A stretch of DNA of 64,000 nt, from NCBI RefSeq assembly GCF_900142215.1, contig NZ_FRAC01000008.1, positions 346,878-410,877 on the forward strand, in the 5' to 3' direction. Numbering within the stretch: the stretch's first letter is position 1; each line of letters opens with the position of its first letter. The position numbers and the translations under genes were made by a program. Source of the stretch: Anaerocolumna jejuensis DSM 15929 (GTDB taxonomy: Bacteria > Bacillota > Clostridia > Lachnospirales > Lachnospiraceae). Below the pieces are notes generated by a model. That model did no database searches and had not been told where the DNA came from. It saw only the letters and a program-made list of their open reading frames with translations. Shown piece by piece: positions 26,066 through 35,482 of the stretch.

Positions 26066-27058
26066 ATGAATCCTGTGGAAAAGAATGATACACACAAGAT
26101 TGACCTTCATGCGCATTACATACCAGGGGCATATAAGAAAGCACTGTTGGAATGTGGTGAAAAAAATCCCGATGGATTTCCGACCCCAGCGTGGAGTTCT
26201 GAAGAACATCTGGAAGCTATGGAGTGTCTTAATATAACTGCATCTATGCTTTCTTTATCATCTCCACATATTAACTTCGGAGATAAAAATGCCGCAAAAG
26301 CATTAGCCCGTGATGCGAATGAATACGGAGCGGAACTTGTAAGAAAGTACCCCAGGCGTTTCGGCTTGCTTGCATCCCTGCCACTGCCTGATGTGGAAAG
26401 CAGCATTGCAGAAATTCGATACGCGATGGATGTCCTGCATGCCGATGGGTTCTCACTGCCTTCCAACACCCGCGGAGTATATCTGGGTAATGAACGCTTG
26501 GATCCAATACTGGAAGAACTGAACAAATATAAATCCGTTGTTGCCATTCATCCCAATAAGCCCGGCAGCATCCCCGCTGATGTCGTCGAAGAATTGCCGA
26601 TCCCCATAATGGAGTTTTTCTTTGATACGTCACGAACTGTCGCTAATATGATACTAAAGGGTACCGTTACCCGCTTCGCAGATATTAAATTTGTCATACC
26701 CCATGCCGGAGCATTTTTGCCGATACTTGCAGACAGACTTGCGGCGGCCATTCAGATGATGCCTTCAATCTTTAATGGTCATATTGAAAATAATAGCATA
26801 GATGTTTACTCCGATTTAAGAATACTTTACTATGATGTCGCCGGCGTCTGCCTGCCAAGGCAGCTTCCGGCAATGATGCAGCTTGCTGATGCTGATCATT
26901 TCTTATATGGCAGTGATTTTCCATATACGTCTTTGCCCGCATGTATGAAACTAGAAGAGGCTTTGAAAAATACGGATTTGCTCACTGAAGAACAGCGTCG
27001 GCGTATTAATTACGCAAATGCTTTGCAGCTATTTCCACGGTTGTCACAAGGTGAGTAA
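26066..27058 (+). CDS. Amidohydrolase-2 family protein (ACMSD-like decarboxylase/hydrolase)
   Basis: A 330-residue TIM-barrel metalloenzyme. KIDLHAHYIP gives the HxH metal pair, VAIHPNK and FVIPHAGAFLP supply further histidines, and LYGSDFPYT carries the catalytic aspartate. This set marks amidohydrolase family 2, which includes 2-amino-3-carboxymuconate-semialdehyde decarboxylase and aromatic-acid decarboxylases. The exact substrate is unknown. The ATG at 26066 is chosen because GAGGAGTG lies upstream; a GTG three codons earlier overlaps that site. It sits behind the palindrome-rich promoter and the 37-codon stub, and a terminator follows. Confidence 0.85.
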   Translation: MNPVEKNDTHKIDLHAHYIPGAYKKALLECGEKNPDGFPTPAWSSEEHLEAMECLNITASMLSLSSPHINFGDKNAAKALARDANEYGAELVRKYPRRFGLLASLPLPDVESSIAEIRYAMDVLHADGFSLPSNTRGVYLGNERLDPILEELNKYKSVVAIHPNKPGSIPADVVEELPIPIMEFFFDTSRTVANMILKGTVTRFADIKFVIPHAGAFLPILADRLAAAIQMMPSIFNGHIENNSIDVYSDLRILYYDVAGVCLPRQLPAMMQLADADHFLYGSDFPYTSLPACMKLEEALKNTDLLTEEQRRRINYANALQLFPRLSQGE

Positions 27059-27131
27059 ATATAAAAGTGCCAGGCTGGGTTCTTATGTACTTTTGTCGTC
27101 AGCTAAATTAGGCAAACAGCGACTCAATAAA

Positions 27132-27171
27132 AACAACCTCTCAGCACCTAAATTGATGTTTTGAGGTCGTT
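27132..27171 (+). terminator. Terminator after the amidohydrolase gene
   Basis: AACAACCTC / GAGGTCGTT arms (one mismatch) with a T-rich tail (GTTTTCATAACTGTTTT), 74 bases after the stop. Convergent with tyrS. Confidence 0.6.
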
Positions 27172-27213
27172 TTCATAACTGTTTTGCCTAAAGCCTCACA
27201 GAAAAAAGAGACT

Positions 27214-28422
27214 TTATTTAATAATCTTAGCAAATTTCTTCTTACCGATTTTCATGACATCACCGCAGACCAGCACACTGTCCAGTTCCTCCAGGGAAAG
27301 GACCTCTCCGTTCAGGGATATTCCTCCCTGGGACAAAAGCCTTCTGAATTCACTGCCGCTTGGAACATATTTTTCCTCAATCAGCTTTGGGATAATTCCC
27401 CCAAGGGTATCCTTATCCAGGTCGATTACCAGTTCCGGTATGGCTGCCGGAATCCCTTTTTTCATAAAGGCTTCCCTGTAATATTTCTCAGCCTCCTCTG
27501 CCTCCTCCTTATGGTACAGGCCGGTGATAATTCTTGCCAGCTCATACTTTACATCTCTGGGATTTCGTCCTTCCTCCAATTCCTTCTTAAGCCCTGCCAC
27601 CCTATCGGGATGCTCATCCGTAACAAGCTCATAGTACCGGATAATCAGGGAATCCGGCACCTCCATCACCTTTTTGAACATGACAGTGGCCGGCTCATGG
27701 ATACCGATGTAATTACCAAGGCTCTTACTCATCTTCTCTACTCCGTCAAGTCCTTCCAGAATCGGCATGAATACCGCTGCCTGAGCCTCCATCCCCATCC
27801 ACTTTTGAAGGCTTCGCCCCATCAGTATGTTAAAGGTCTGATCGGTTCCTCCGATTTCAATATCTGCTTTCAGAGCCACCGAATCATAGGCCTGCATCAG
27901 GGGATAAAAGAATTCATGAAGGCCGATGGGAATATTGTTTTTATATCTGTCAGAGAAATCATCCCTTTCCAATATTCTGGCAACGGTAACGGAAGCTGCC
28001 AGCCTTATGACTTCTTCAAAATTCAGCTGCTTCAGCCAGCTGCTGTTAAATACCACTTCCGTCTTTTCTTTATCCACGATTTCAAAAATCTGCTCCGTAT
28101 AGGTCCTGGCATTCTCCTTCACCTGCTCTTCACTGAGGGCTGCCCGGCCCTTTGATTTTCCCGTAGGGTCTCCGATTCTCCCGGTAAAATCTCCGATTAC
28201 AATAACCGCTCTGTGGCCTAGCTCCTGCATCTGACGTATTTTACGAAGCACAACGCTGTGTCCCAGGTGAATATCCGGGGCACTGGGATCAAGTCCCAGC
28301 TTTATGGTGAGTCCCCTGTTTTCAGCAATTGCTCTCGTTAGTTTATTCCTTAATTCCTCCTCTCCTACAATTTCCTTTGCTCCCTTGGCAATAATCTTCA
28401 TCTGCTCTTCTACGGTTTTCAT
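27214..28422 (-). CDS. tyrS: Tyrosyl-tRNA synthetase
   Basis: A 402-residue class I synthetase that attaches tyrosine to tRNA-Tyr. The HIGH-type motif appears as HLGHS and the KMSKS motif as KMSKSLGN; a C-terminal S4-like RNA-binding domain (about 340-402) has SEFRRLLSQGGISLNGE. Its motif spacing is like the TyrZ branch of Firmicutes. The start at 28420-28422 is chosen since AGAAAGGA precedes it, while the in-frame ATG seven codons earlier has no site. Expression is controlled by the tyrosine T-box upstream. Confidence 0.97.
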   Translation of the reverse strand: MKTVEEQMKIIAKGAKEIVGEEELRNKLTRAIAENRGLTIKLGLDPSAPDIHLGHSVVLRKIRQMQELGHRAVIVIGDFTGRIGDPTGKSKGRAALSEEQVKENARTYTEQIFEIVDKEKTEVVFNSSWLKQLNFEEVIRLAASVTVARILERDDFSDRYKNNIPIGLHEFFYPLMQAYDSVALKADIEIGGTDQTFNILMGRSLQKWMGMEAQAAVFMPILEGLDGVEKMSKSLGNYIGIHEPATVMFKKVMEVPDSLIIRYYELVTDEHPDRVAGLKKELEEGRNPRDVKYELARIITGLYHKEEAEEAEKYYREAFMKKGIPAAIPELVIDLDKDTLGGIIPKLIEEKYVPSGSEFRRLLSQGGISLNGEVLSLEELDSVLVCGDVMKIGKKKFAKIIK

Positions 28423-28570
28423 TTTCTTTTTGTCCTTTCTCATTCATTTATGGGTCTCATACATTTATGAGATAAGCACGCATTCTTTGGCCTTTTCGCA
28501 GTACACCTGTTTTTCTGTCATTTTATTTCATAAATTTCCTGCTTGTAAGCAGAACCTTTTATAAAATAAA

Positions 28571-28604
28571 AAAAGCCCCCGTCCTTCTGCTGAAAGGACG
28601 GGAG
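28571..28604 (-). terminator. T-box attenuator terminator of tyrS
   Basis: On the minus strand CCCGTCCTT pairs with AAGGACGGG and is followed by GGGCTTTTTTT. It overlaps the antiterminator sequence next to the T-box element. Confidence 0.9.
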
Positions 28605-28825
28605 CATATATCCCGTGTTACCACCTGTTCTTTATAAACAATTCGCATTGCTTACCTCTTCAAGTACTCCATTAATATGGGTTATACTCTAGCACTATAA
28701 CGTGTGCAGGTTACGTCGCAGCCTACTTAAATACTGTTCGGTGCGCAGCTCAAAGATGTATTCATAACCAGACTGCCATACGCCTCTCATCTCCCGGCTG
28801 CTTTCTGTTTGGATTACCGATTATT
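28605..28825 (-). promoter_or_regulatory. Tyrosine T-box riboswitch leader
   Basis: The minus-strand leader has the T-box sequence CAGGTGGTAACACGGGA (28611-28627), a Stem I with AGAAAGCAGCC at its base and a GAGAGG distal element, and a specifier UAC (Tyr) at 28758-28760 within GAATACATC. Uncharged tRNA-Tyr pairs with the specifier and the T-box, favouring the antiterminator and allowing tyrS transcription. Confidence 0.93.
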
Positions 28826-28868
28826 ACTTCTTCTTATCATTGCTTTTAAGATTTATGAAATTGTATAT

Positions 28869-28897
28869 ATTATATTTACGTTTACCCTGTTTGTCAA
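28869..28897 (-). promoter_or_regulatory. Promoter of tyrS
   Basis: Minus-strand TTGACA (28892-28897) and TATAAT (28869-28874), 17-base spacer, both perfect; it lies about 45 bases upstream of T-box Stem I. Confidence 0.85.
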
Positions 28898-28929
28898 GTT
28901 GAAAATTTTTAATATTTTAAATATTCTTA

Positions 28930-28977
28930 TTGACCGAATCGGTCGACGGAGTTATAATAGCATCGACCGAATCGGTT
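28930..28977 (+). promoter_or_regulatory. Promoter with two TetR operators
   Basis: TTGACC (28930-28935) and TATAAT (28953-28958), 17-base spacer. The odd palindrome ACCGAATCGGT occurs twice, at about 28933-28943 over the -35 box and 28966-28976 after the -10 box, centres 33 bases apart (three helical turns). This is a clear autoregulation site for the TetR protein encoded just downstream. Confidence 0.85.
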
Positions 28978-29002
28978 TACATCAAAAAAGGAGGTGAACA
29001 TC

Positions 29003-29611
29003 TTGGAAAAATTCGAAAATCTGCCGGAGAAAAAGCAAAAAACCATCATAGATGGAGCCCTTAAAGTCTTTGCCGCAAACGGCTATAAAAAAGCTTCCGT
29101 TAGTGACATTGCTTTGGCAGCCGGTATATCAAAGGCCATGGTTTTCCACTATTTCGGAACAAAAAAAGGGTTGTACCTGTACCTTATCAGATTATGCAGT
29201 GATATCATAACAAAAGAAATAAAAAAGAATTTTGACAGCACGGTAACTGATTTTTTTGATCGCATTATCCTAAGCTCTGACATCAAGATTGCCGCCATGA
29301 AAAAATATACGGCAATCCCAGCCTTTCTGACCGGCATGTATTATGAAAAGGACGAGGAGGTAAGGGAGGATATTGAAGCCCTTCTGGCTGAGGGCGATGA
29401 ATTCAGAAAACATCTTACCTTTGACGGCCTTGATACCTCCAGATTCAAGGATAACGTTGATGTAGCTCTTGTTCTGAAAATGCTGGTGTGGATTGCGGAA
29501 GGATTCAGCAGTGGTTCGGCCCTCAAAACCGATGAAGATATTGAAGCAATGTGCAATGAATTCTATAAATGCCTGAGGCTGTTAAAAGAGAATTTATATA
29601 AAGACCCATAA
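29003..29611 (+). CDS. TetR family repressor of the ABC-2 exporter
   Basis: A 202-residue TetR protein. The N-terminal helix-turn-helix spans about 5-55 (AALKVFAANGYKKASVSDIA-like; ISKAMVFHYFGTKKGLYLYL), followed by a ligand-binding domain without a recognised signature. The start is TTG at 29003-29005 with AAGGAGG eight bases upstream; a GTG three codons earlier overlaps that site. It likely represses its own operon through the two ACCGAATCGGT operators and is released by a substrate of the exporter encoded downstream. Confidence 0.9.
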   Translation: MEKFENLPEKKQKTIIDGALKVFAANGYKKASVSDIALAAGISKAMVFHYFGTKKGLYLYLIRLCSDIITKEIKKNFDSTVTDFFDRIILSSDIKIAAMKKYTAIPAFLTGMYYEKDEEVREDIEALLAEGDEFRKHLTFDGLDTSRFKDNVDVALVLKMLVWIAEGFSSGSALKTDEDIEAMCNEFYKCLRLLKENLYKDP

Positions 29612-29681
29612 GTTATGGAACTCTTGTGGTATGCCAAATGATAGTATTTATAAATTAAAATCTCTTATTGGAGGAACTTTT

Positions 29682-30563
29682 ATGAATGTTATTGAGATTA
29701 AAAACTTGACAAAAAGCTATGGAAGTGCCAGAGGAATTACAGATGTTACGCTGAATGTGGAGCAGGGGGAAGTATTTGGCTTCATTGGTCCTAACGGTGC
29801 CGGCAAATCTACTACCATCCGTACTTTATTAGGACTTATTCATCCGACAAATGGAACTGCAACCATTTTCGGAAAGAGCTGCATAGAAGACCCAAGTGTC
29901 AGAAAGGATTTGGGTTACCTGCCGTCAGAGGTATTTTATTATGATAATATGAGGGTCATTGACCTGTTAAAATACTCCGCCAGCTTCTATGGAAAGGACT
30001 GCACCGCCCGCATAAAGGAGCTTGCAGAAACAATGGATCTGGATTTGAAGAAAAAAATAGAGGACCTATCCTTTGGCAATAAGAAAAAGGTGGGAATTGT
30101 CCAGGGACTTCTCCATGAACCAAAGCTCATCATATTGGATGAACCTACCAGCGGGCTGGACCCATTGATGCAGCAGAAATTCTTTGAGCTTATTGAACAG
30201 GAAAATAAAAAAGGAGCCACCATATTCTTTTCCTCCCATATTCTAAGCGAGGTACAGAGATTGTGCAGCCGTGTTGCCTTTATAAAGGACGGTAGGATTA
30301 TTCGGCTGGAGAAAATAAGCTCCCTTCAGGAAAACAGCTACAAAAGAATTCATCTGGAGGCAAAATCCGGTCTCTCCGACAGCCTGTTCAAGGTACCTGG
30401 TATCAGCGATTTAAAGCTGGAAGAAGGAAAAGCCGATTTCATCTTTAAAGGCAACATTAATGATATCGTAAAGAAAGCAGCAGAAATCAACCTTCGCAAT
30501 ATTTCCATCAGCGAACCGGACCTGGAAGAAATCTTTATGCATTATTACGCAAAGGAGGATTAG
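29682..30563 (+). CDS. ABC transporter ATP-binding protein (ABC-2 exporter)
   Basis: A 293-residue ATPase: Walker A GPNGAGKST, signature LSFGNKKKVGIV, Walker B LIILDEPTSGLDP and the switch histidine in FFSSHILSEV. A C-terminal extension of about 80 residues is usual for drug/antibiotic-type ABC-2 exporters. The ATG at 29682 has GGAGG upstream; an earlier in-frame ATG at 29631 lacks a site. It energises the two permeases that follow by 3 and 39 bases. Confidence 0.95.
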   Translation: MNVIEIKNLTKSYGSARGITDVTLNVEQGEVFGFIGPNGAGKSTTIRTLLGLIHPTNGTATIFGKSCIEDPSVRKDLGYLPSEVFYYDNMRVIDLLKYSASFYGKDCTARIKELAETMDLDLKKKIEDLSFGNKKKVGIVQGLLHEPKLIILDEPTSGLDPLMQQKFFELIEQENKKGATIFFSSHILSEVQRLCSRVAFIKDGRIIRLEKISSLQENSYKRIHLEAKSGLSDSLFKVPGISDLKLEEGKADFIFKGNINDIVKKAAEINLRNISISEPDLEEIFMHYYAKED

Positions 30564-30566
30564 ATT

Positions 30567-31370
30567 ATGAATATCTTTCTCTTTGAATTAAAAAGCCTGC
30601 GAAAAAATACCATTATATGGACTTGTTCCCTGTTCGCGCTGGCAGCTATTTATTTAAGCCTGTTTCCCAGTATTGCAAAAGATGCAGCGGACTTTAAGAA
30701 CCTTCTTAGCGGCTATCCTCAGGCAATCAGAGATATGCTCGGCATCCAGCTTGACTCCATTGCAACCCTTTTTGGATTCTATTCCATGATTTTTGCCTTT
30801 ATCCTTTTAGGCGGTGCCATTCAGGCTATGAATCTTGGACTTTCCATGCTGTCCAAAGAATCCAGAGAGCGGACTGCCGATTTTCTGCTGGTTAAGCCGG
30901 TTTCCAGAACCGCCATAACAAGCTCTAAAATCCTGGCTTCCCTTACGTCCCTGCTGCTGACCAACGCCGTATTTTTTCTTGCTTCTTTCCTTCTTGCCAA
31001 TGCAGTAAACACAGGAAATCTGGATTTTAAGTTATTTTTCCTGATAAATATCACTTTGCTCTTCATTCAGATAATATTCTTCTCTCTGGGCTTAGTGGTA
31101 TCGGTATTTTTTAAAACCTTAAAATCCGTATTGCCTTTGTCACTGGGAATAACTTTAGCCCTGTACATGGTGGGCTCCCTGCTGGCCTCCGGAGCTGATG
31201 CAGAAATTGTACGATATTTTTCACCTTTTAAATATTTTGAGATACCCTATATCATTAACCACGGAAGTTATGAAATACCCTACCTCCTGACCGGTTTAAT
31301 CATAACTGTTGTCTCAATAGCTGTAAGCTATGTTGTCTATAACAAAAAAGATATTCATGCAGTCAGTTAG
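30567..31370 (+). CDS. ABC-2 type permease subunit 1
   Basis: A 267-residue membrane protein with about six helices and the ABC-2 motif KESRERTADFLLVKPVSRTA after helix 2. The gene starts three bases after the ATPase gene with AAAGGAGG inside that gene's end. It is about 30% similar by eye to the next permease, so they probably form a heterodimer. Export of a peptide, drug or lipid is inferred from the family. Confidence 0.9.
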   Translation: MNIFLFELKSLRKNTIIWTCSLFALAAIYLSLFPSIAKDAADFKNLLSGYPQAIRDMLGIQLDSIATLFGFYSMIFAFILLGGAIQAMNLGLSMLSKESRERTADFLLVKPVSRTAITSSKILASLTSLLLTNAVFFLASFLLANAVNTGNLDFKLFFLINITLLFIQIIFFSLGLVVSVFFKTLKSVLPLSLGITLALYMVGSLLASGADAEIVRYFSPFKYFEIPYIINHGSYEIPYLLTGLIITVVSIAVSYVVYNKKDIHAVS

Positions 31371-31372
31371 TA

Positions 31373-31390
31373 ACGATAGGATGCTATCGT
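31373..31390 (+). other. Small hairpin between the two permease genes
   Basis: ACGATAG / CTATCGT arms with loop GATG immediately after the first permease stop and just before the AGGAGG site of the second. It could balance translation or mRNA stability of the two subunits. Confidence 0.5.
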
Positions 31391-31409
31391 CAAAATTAGG
31401 AGGTAAATT

Positions 31410-32201
31410 ATGAATGTTTTTTTCCGTGAACTAAAAGCGAACCGCAAAGCTCTCCTGATATGGTCAATCTGTATGTTCCTGCTGGTTATCAGTGGAATGG
31501 GCAAATATACCGCCTATACCTCCGGCAATAACAGTGATGTGTTCAACCAGATGCCCCATTTGGTCAAGGCGCTGTTTGGCTTTGCAAACTTTAATGTAAC
31601 TACAATAGATGGTTTTTATGCCTTCCTGTTTATATATCTTTCCATTACACTGGCAATTCATGCAATACTTCTGGGCTGCGGAATTGTTTCAAAAGAGGAA
31701 AGGGATAAAACCACAGAATTCCTTATGGCAAAACCAATATCCAGAAGGAGCATCCTTACGGCAAAATATGCTGCTGCCATTGTAAATCTTATTATTATAA
31801 ACCTAGTGACCTACATTTCCTCTGTCATAGCCGTAAATCAATTTAAAACCGGAAAGGAAATGAATATAACCATCCTGCTGTTTATGGTAACCATGCTTAT
31901 TATGCAGCTTATATTCTTCTCTCTGGGTACCCTTCTTGCTGCTCTGGTCAAAAAGCCGAGAACTTCTTCCTCAGCAGCTGCCGGGATATTGCTTGTTTCC
32001 TACTTTATCGCCAGGGTAACAGATTTAAAGAGCGAGCTGAATATCTTAAATATCCTGTCACCCTTTAAATACTTCGATTACGGCAGAGTTCTTAACGGAA
32101 ACGGCTTAAGTCTTGTCATTGTTATAATATCTCTTCTTCTGACCGTAATTTTTACTGTATTTACCTACCGTTTCTATGAAAAGAGGGAATTCAGCATCTA
32201 G
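31410..32201 (+). CDS. ABC-2 type permease subunit 2
   Basis: A 263-residue membrane protein, about six helices, with KEERDKTTEFLMAKPISRRS at the same place as its neighbour's ABC-2 motif. AGGAGG precedes the ATG. Last gene of the TetR-ABC operon; no clear terminator is seen in the 117 bases before the convergent ung stop. Confidence 0.9.
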   Translation: MNVFFRELKANRKALLIWSICMFLLVISGMGKYTAYTSGNNSDVFNQMPHLVKALFGFANFNVTTIDGFYAFLFIYLSITLAIHAILLGCGIVSKEERDKTTEFLMAKPISRRSILTAKYAAAIVNLIIINLVTYISSVIAVNQFKTGKEMNITILLFMVTMLIMQLIFFSLGTLLAALVKKPRTSSSAAAGILLVSYFIARVTDLKSELNILNILSPFKYFDYGRVLNGNGLSLVIVIISLLLTVIFTVFTYRFYEKREFSI

Positions 32202-32318
32202 CCTAAAAGTATGTATTGATATAAGTTGTAATAAGTTTTAATTAAAATTTGATTTGAGTGACAAAAGCCTTGCTTCAAAAGGAACACAGGCAATTTACAC
32301 AAATTTACGTATTTAGGA

Positions 32319-32999
32319 TTATATTGAAACATCCTCAATCTGCCAGTCAATAGGGGTAATTCCATTAGCCTTCAGGAAATCATTGGCTTTGCTAAAGTGC
32401 CTGCAGCCGAAAAATCCCCTATAGGCTGAAAGAGGACTTGGATGAGGCGCCTCCAGGATAAGGTGTTTGGGATTGGTAAGCATGGGCTTTTTCATTCCCG
32501 CAGGCCTTCCCCAGAGCAGGAATACAACAGGCCTGTCAATGGTATTTACTGCATGGATCACCGCATCGGTGAATTCCTCCCAGCCTTGACCCTGATGGGA
32601 ATTGGCCTGATGAGCCCGCACCGTAAGCACAGTATTCAAAAGAAGCACTCCCTGCTCGGCCCACTTCACCAGGTATCCATTATTAGGTACCCGAAGCCCC
32701 AGATCCTCCTCAAGCTCTTTATAAATATTCAGCAAAGAGGGCGGAATTTCTACATCCGGCTTCACGGAAAAGCATAGGCCATGGGCCTGGCCCACATTAT
32801 GGTAAGGGTCCTGGCCAATAATGACCACCTTAACCTTGTTCAAGGGTGTCAGATGAAAAGCATTAAAAATGTCATCTGCATTTGGATATATTATATGGTT
32901 ACCGTATTCTTCTTTTATAAAACGATAAAGCTTTGCATAGTAATCTTTGTGAAACTCTTCTCCGATTGCTTCCAACCAGTCATTTGTTATTGCACTCAT
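32319..32999 (-). CDS. ung: Uracil-DNA glycosylase
   Basis: A 226-residue family-1 uracil-DNA glycosylase. GQDPYHNVGQAHGLCFSV contains the catalytic Asp and the Tyr that excludes thymine; HPSPLSAYRGFFGCRHF carries the DNA-probing loop with the catalytic His. It removes uracil from DNA after cytosine deamination or misincorporation. It starts five bases after hisF and is probably co-transcribed with hisH-hisF, an incidental grouping. Confidence 0.97.
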   Translation of the reverse strand: MSAITNDWLEAIGEEFHKDYYAKLYRFIKEEYGNHIIYPNADDIFNAFHLTPLNKVKVVIIGQDPYHNVGQAHGLCFSVKPDVEIPPSLLNIYKELEEDLGLRVPNNGYLVKWAEQGVLLLNTVLTVRAHQANSHQGQGWEEFTDAVIHAVNTIDRPVVFLLWGRPAGMKKPMLTNPKHLILEAPHPSPLSAYRGFFGCRHFSKANDFLKANGITPIDWQIEDVSI

Positions 33000-33004
33000 A
33001 TCAT

Positions 33005-33769
33005 TTAATCCTTTCTTACACTAATCCCGTTACTACTAAGATAATCCTTTAAATCCCTGATTTCAAGTTCTTTGTAATGAAAAAGAGAAGCTGCAAGGAC
33101 TGCATCCGCCTTCCCCTCAGTAAAAGCCTCGAGAAAGTGCTCCTTTTTACCGGCACCGCCGGAAGCTATCACGGGAATGGAGACATTTTCCGATATGGTT
33201 CTGGTAAGCTCCAGGTCATACCCATCCTTGGTCCCGTCACAGTCCATGCTGGTAAGGAGAATCTCTCCGGCTCCAAGCCTGTCTGCCTGCATTGCCCACT
33301 CTACCGCATCAATCCCCATATCCACACGTCCGCCGTTCTTATATATATTCCAGCCAAGGCCATCCTCCCGCTTTTTTGCATCAATTGCAACAACCACGCA
33401 TTGGCGCCCGAACTTATCTGCCGCTTCGGATATCAGAGTGGGATTTAAGATAGCAGCGGTATTTACTGCAATTTTATCCGCTCCTTCTCTTAATATGACC
33501 TTAAAATCATCAATGCTTCGAATCCCCCCGCCTACGGTGAAGGGGATAAATACTGTCTCTGCCACTCTTCTTACCATATCAAGCTTAATAGCTCTTGCAT
33601 CAGAGGAAGCCGTGATATCTAAAAATACCAGTTCATCGGCGCCGGCCTTATCATATTCCTTTCCGACTTCTACCGGATCACCTGCATCCCTTAGGTTCAA
33701 AAAATTAATTCCCTTTACAACACGCCCGTTATGGACATCCAGACATGGAATAATCCTCTTTGTAAACAT
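33005..33769 (-). CDS. hisF: Imidazole glycerol phosphate synthase cyclase subunit
   Basis: A 254-residue (beta/alpha)8 barrel. D11 ([16 protein letters not shown]) and D130 (VVVAIDAKK) are the two catalytic aspartates; the phosphate sites appear as TVGGGIRS and [11 protein letters not shown]. With HisH it turns PRFAR and ammonia into imidazole glycerol phosphate and AICAR in histidine synthesis. It starts 10 bases after the hisH stop. The other his genes are not in this window. Confidence 0.97.
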   Translation of the reverse strand: MFTKRIIPCLDVHNGRVVKGINFLNLRDAGDPVEVGKEYDKAGADELVFLDITASSDARAIKLDMVRRVAETVFIPFTVGGGIRSIDDFKVILREGADKIAVNTAAILNPTLISEAADKFGRQCVVVAIDAKKREDGLGWNIYKNGGRVDMGIDAVEWAMQADRLGAGEILLTSMDCDGTKDGYDLELTRTISENVSIPVIASGGAGKKEHFLEAFTEGKADAVLAASLFHYKELEIRDLKDYLSSNGISVRKD

Positions 33770-33779
33770 ATGCTGCCTC

Positions 33780-34385
33780 CTATAGTCCTGCGAAATTTTT
33801 AAGTATTTTAAGTCCTACCTCACCGCTCTTTTCCGGGTGAAACTGGCAGGCAAAAATATTGTCCTTTTCCACCGCCGCATGTATTGTAACTCCATACTCC
33901 GTGGAAGCCGCTGCTTCCTCTTCCTTATCCGCTTTCAGGTAATAGGAGTGGACAAAATATACATAGGACTGATCGGGAATTGAAGCAAAGAGTTTCCTGT
34001 CCTTTTTGATAGTCAGGGAATTCCATCCCATATGAGGAATCTTAAGTCCGAAGCTATCCGGTATACGTAGAATTTTGCCCTTTAGAATTCCAAGGCCGGC
34101 AACTCCCGGTGCCTCATCGCTTTCATCAAACATAAGCTGAAGTCCAAGACAGATACCAAGGAACGGCTTACCGCTGGCTGCTGTTTCCTTTATAACATCC
34201 ACCAAGTGGTAATTTTCAAGCTTTTCCATGGCTTCTCCGAAGGCTCCGACACCGGGCAATATTACCTTATCCGCTGCAAGTATTTCTTCCCTGCTTCTTG
34301 TTATTACCGCATCTTCTCCAAGATAATGCAAAGCCTTCTCAACACTTTTTAAATTACCTGCATCATAATCAATTATAGCTATCAT
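33780..34385 (-). CDS. hisH: Imidazole glycerol phosphate synthase glutaminase subunit
   Basis: A 201-residue class I glutamine amidotransferase. The nucleophile C79 sits in [12 protein letters not shown], the His-Glu pair in CQFHPEKSG, and the N-terminus has [16 protein letters not shown]. It makes ammonia that is channelled to HisF. First gene of hisH-hisF-ung, with its own promoter upstream. Confidence 0.97.
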   Translation of the reverse strand: MIAIIDYDAGNLKSVEKALHYLGEDAVITRSREEILAADKVILPGVGAFGEAMEKLENYHLVDVIKETAASGKPFLGICLGLQLMFDESDEAPGVAGLGILKGKILRIPDSFGLKIPHMGWNSLTIKKDRKLFASIPDQSYVYFVHSYYLKADKEEEAAASTEYGVTIHAAVEKDNIFACQFHPEKSGEVGLKILKNFAGL

Positions 34386-34421
34386 GTCCTTGTCCTTTCT
34401 GTTATGCTTCTTTGTTCCTTT

Positions 34422-34450
34422 ATTTTATAATAGCTGATTTATAAAAACAA
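34422..34450 (-). promoter_or_regulatory. Promoter of hisH-hisF-ung
   Basis: Minus-strand TTGTTT (34445-34450) and TAAAAT (34422-34427) with a 17-base spacer. Confidence 0.5.
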
Positions 34451-34602
34451 GTCTTTAAGAAATTTTATGCATTTTTATTCGGATACTTTTATTTTTTGTT
34501 TGTTCACATTTTTGATTATTCTTATCTTTAAAGTTAAGCTTCTATTATCCATCACAGCGTTACTCACGTTTATAGTAACAATCAATTATAAAAATAAACA
34601 AT

Positions 34603-34641
34603 AAAAAATGATTATCCCAAGTTTCAGGATAATCATTTTTT
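34603..34641 (-). terminator. Terminator downstream of the second TetR gene
   Basis: Perfect 15-base arms AAAAAATGATTATCC / GGATAATCATTTTTT with a nine-base loop, usable from both sides. The gap 34642-34801 also holds an open frame ending at about 34783 with GRTSGSPWGSAWTQKK that I cannot assign; it has no start signal. Confidence 0.8.
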
Positions 34642-34801
34642 AACAAATCAGGAGCTGGACGGTATCCTGACTGTTAAAGGCAGGACCAGCGGTAGCCCAT
34701 GGGGTAGCGCATGGACGCAAAAGAAGTATTTTATTTCGCCAATAACGCTTGAAGTATACCGTTCTGTTAAGTTAGCAATTTAGCACACAGACATAAGTAC
34801 T

Positions 34802-35428
34802 CTAACCCATTGCCATATCAAGCAGCCCTACAATTGTGGATATGGCAATTGACTTCATGTTGCTAAGCTCCACATCATTTCTCTTATATCGAATGTGCTC
34901 ATGGCATAGCTGTTCAATGATACCATAGCATATGCGAAGCCTCTCTAACAGTAAATCACCTAAATAGCCAGCGGCTACGAGTTTTTCATACAGTGTTTCT
35001 AGCATCTTGCTTTCAAAATGGTTAAAGAGGACTTGTATGTCGTTATTAAGTAATGCCAATGCTAAAAATTCATTGTGCGCAGCTGCATTCATCGTGTGTG
35101 ATGCAATGGATAAGTCAATGAACTTTTCAATTACTACGGCAATATTCCCTCTGTCAATAGTTGAGCAAAATATTGGGCGGAACTGTTCTTCCAGCCGAAA
35201 AATATATAAACCAACCACTTCTTTTAGGATGTCTTTTTTGTCATGAAAATAGCTATATACTATCCCGGTAGATACACCGGCGGCCTTTGCTATTTCTGCT
35301 GTATTGGTTCTATAGTATCCTTTTTCGCAGAACAAATCATAACTGGCGTTAATAATGGCAGTTCTCTTTTCTATGGAACGTTTTTGCTTAGGGATGCGAA
35401 TTTCATTGGCGGACACCTTTACACTCAC
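34802..35428 (-). CDS. TetR/AcrR family regulator
   Basis: A 208-residue TetR protein with the DNA-binding domain at about 18-65 (AIINASYDLFCEKGYYRTNT; GVSTGIVYSYFHDKKDIL). The start is uncertain: GTG at 35428 or a GTG four codons later with AGGTGA upstream. It is transcribed divergently from a four-helix membrane protein, and the shared 146-base region holds two ATGAAAT palindromes; so it likely controls itself and that gene. Confidence 0.88.
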   Translation of the reverse strand: MSVKVSANEIRIPKQKRSIEKRTAIINASYDLFCEKGYYRTNTAEIAKAAGVSTGIVYSYFHDKKDILKEVVGLYIFRLEEQFRPIFCSTIDRGNIAVVIEKFIDLSIASHTMNAAAHNEFLALALLNNDIQVLFNHFESKMLETLYEKLVAAGYLGDLLLERLRICYGIIEQLCHEHIRYKRNDVELSNMKSIAISTIVGLLDMAMG

Positions 35429-35482
35429 CTGCCTTTACTTTATTAGTATTATACAATGCCGAAAACAAAAAAGCAATTAAAC

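Noticed and set aside
27184..28155. 323-codon plus-strand frame opposite tyrS
   Set aside because: tyrS on the minus strand is certain; the plus-strand frame has no family resemblance and covers the conserved synthetase motifs in antisense.
34642..34801. Open frame with GRTSGSPWGSAWTQKK between the terminator and the TetR gene
   Set aside because: About 45 codons, overlaps a terminator stem upstream, no start signal and no recognised family; mentioned only as a possible relic.
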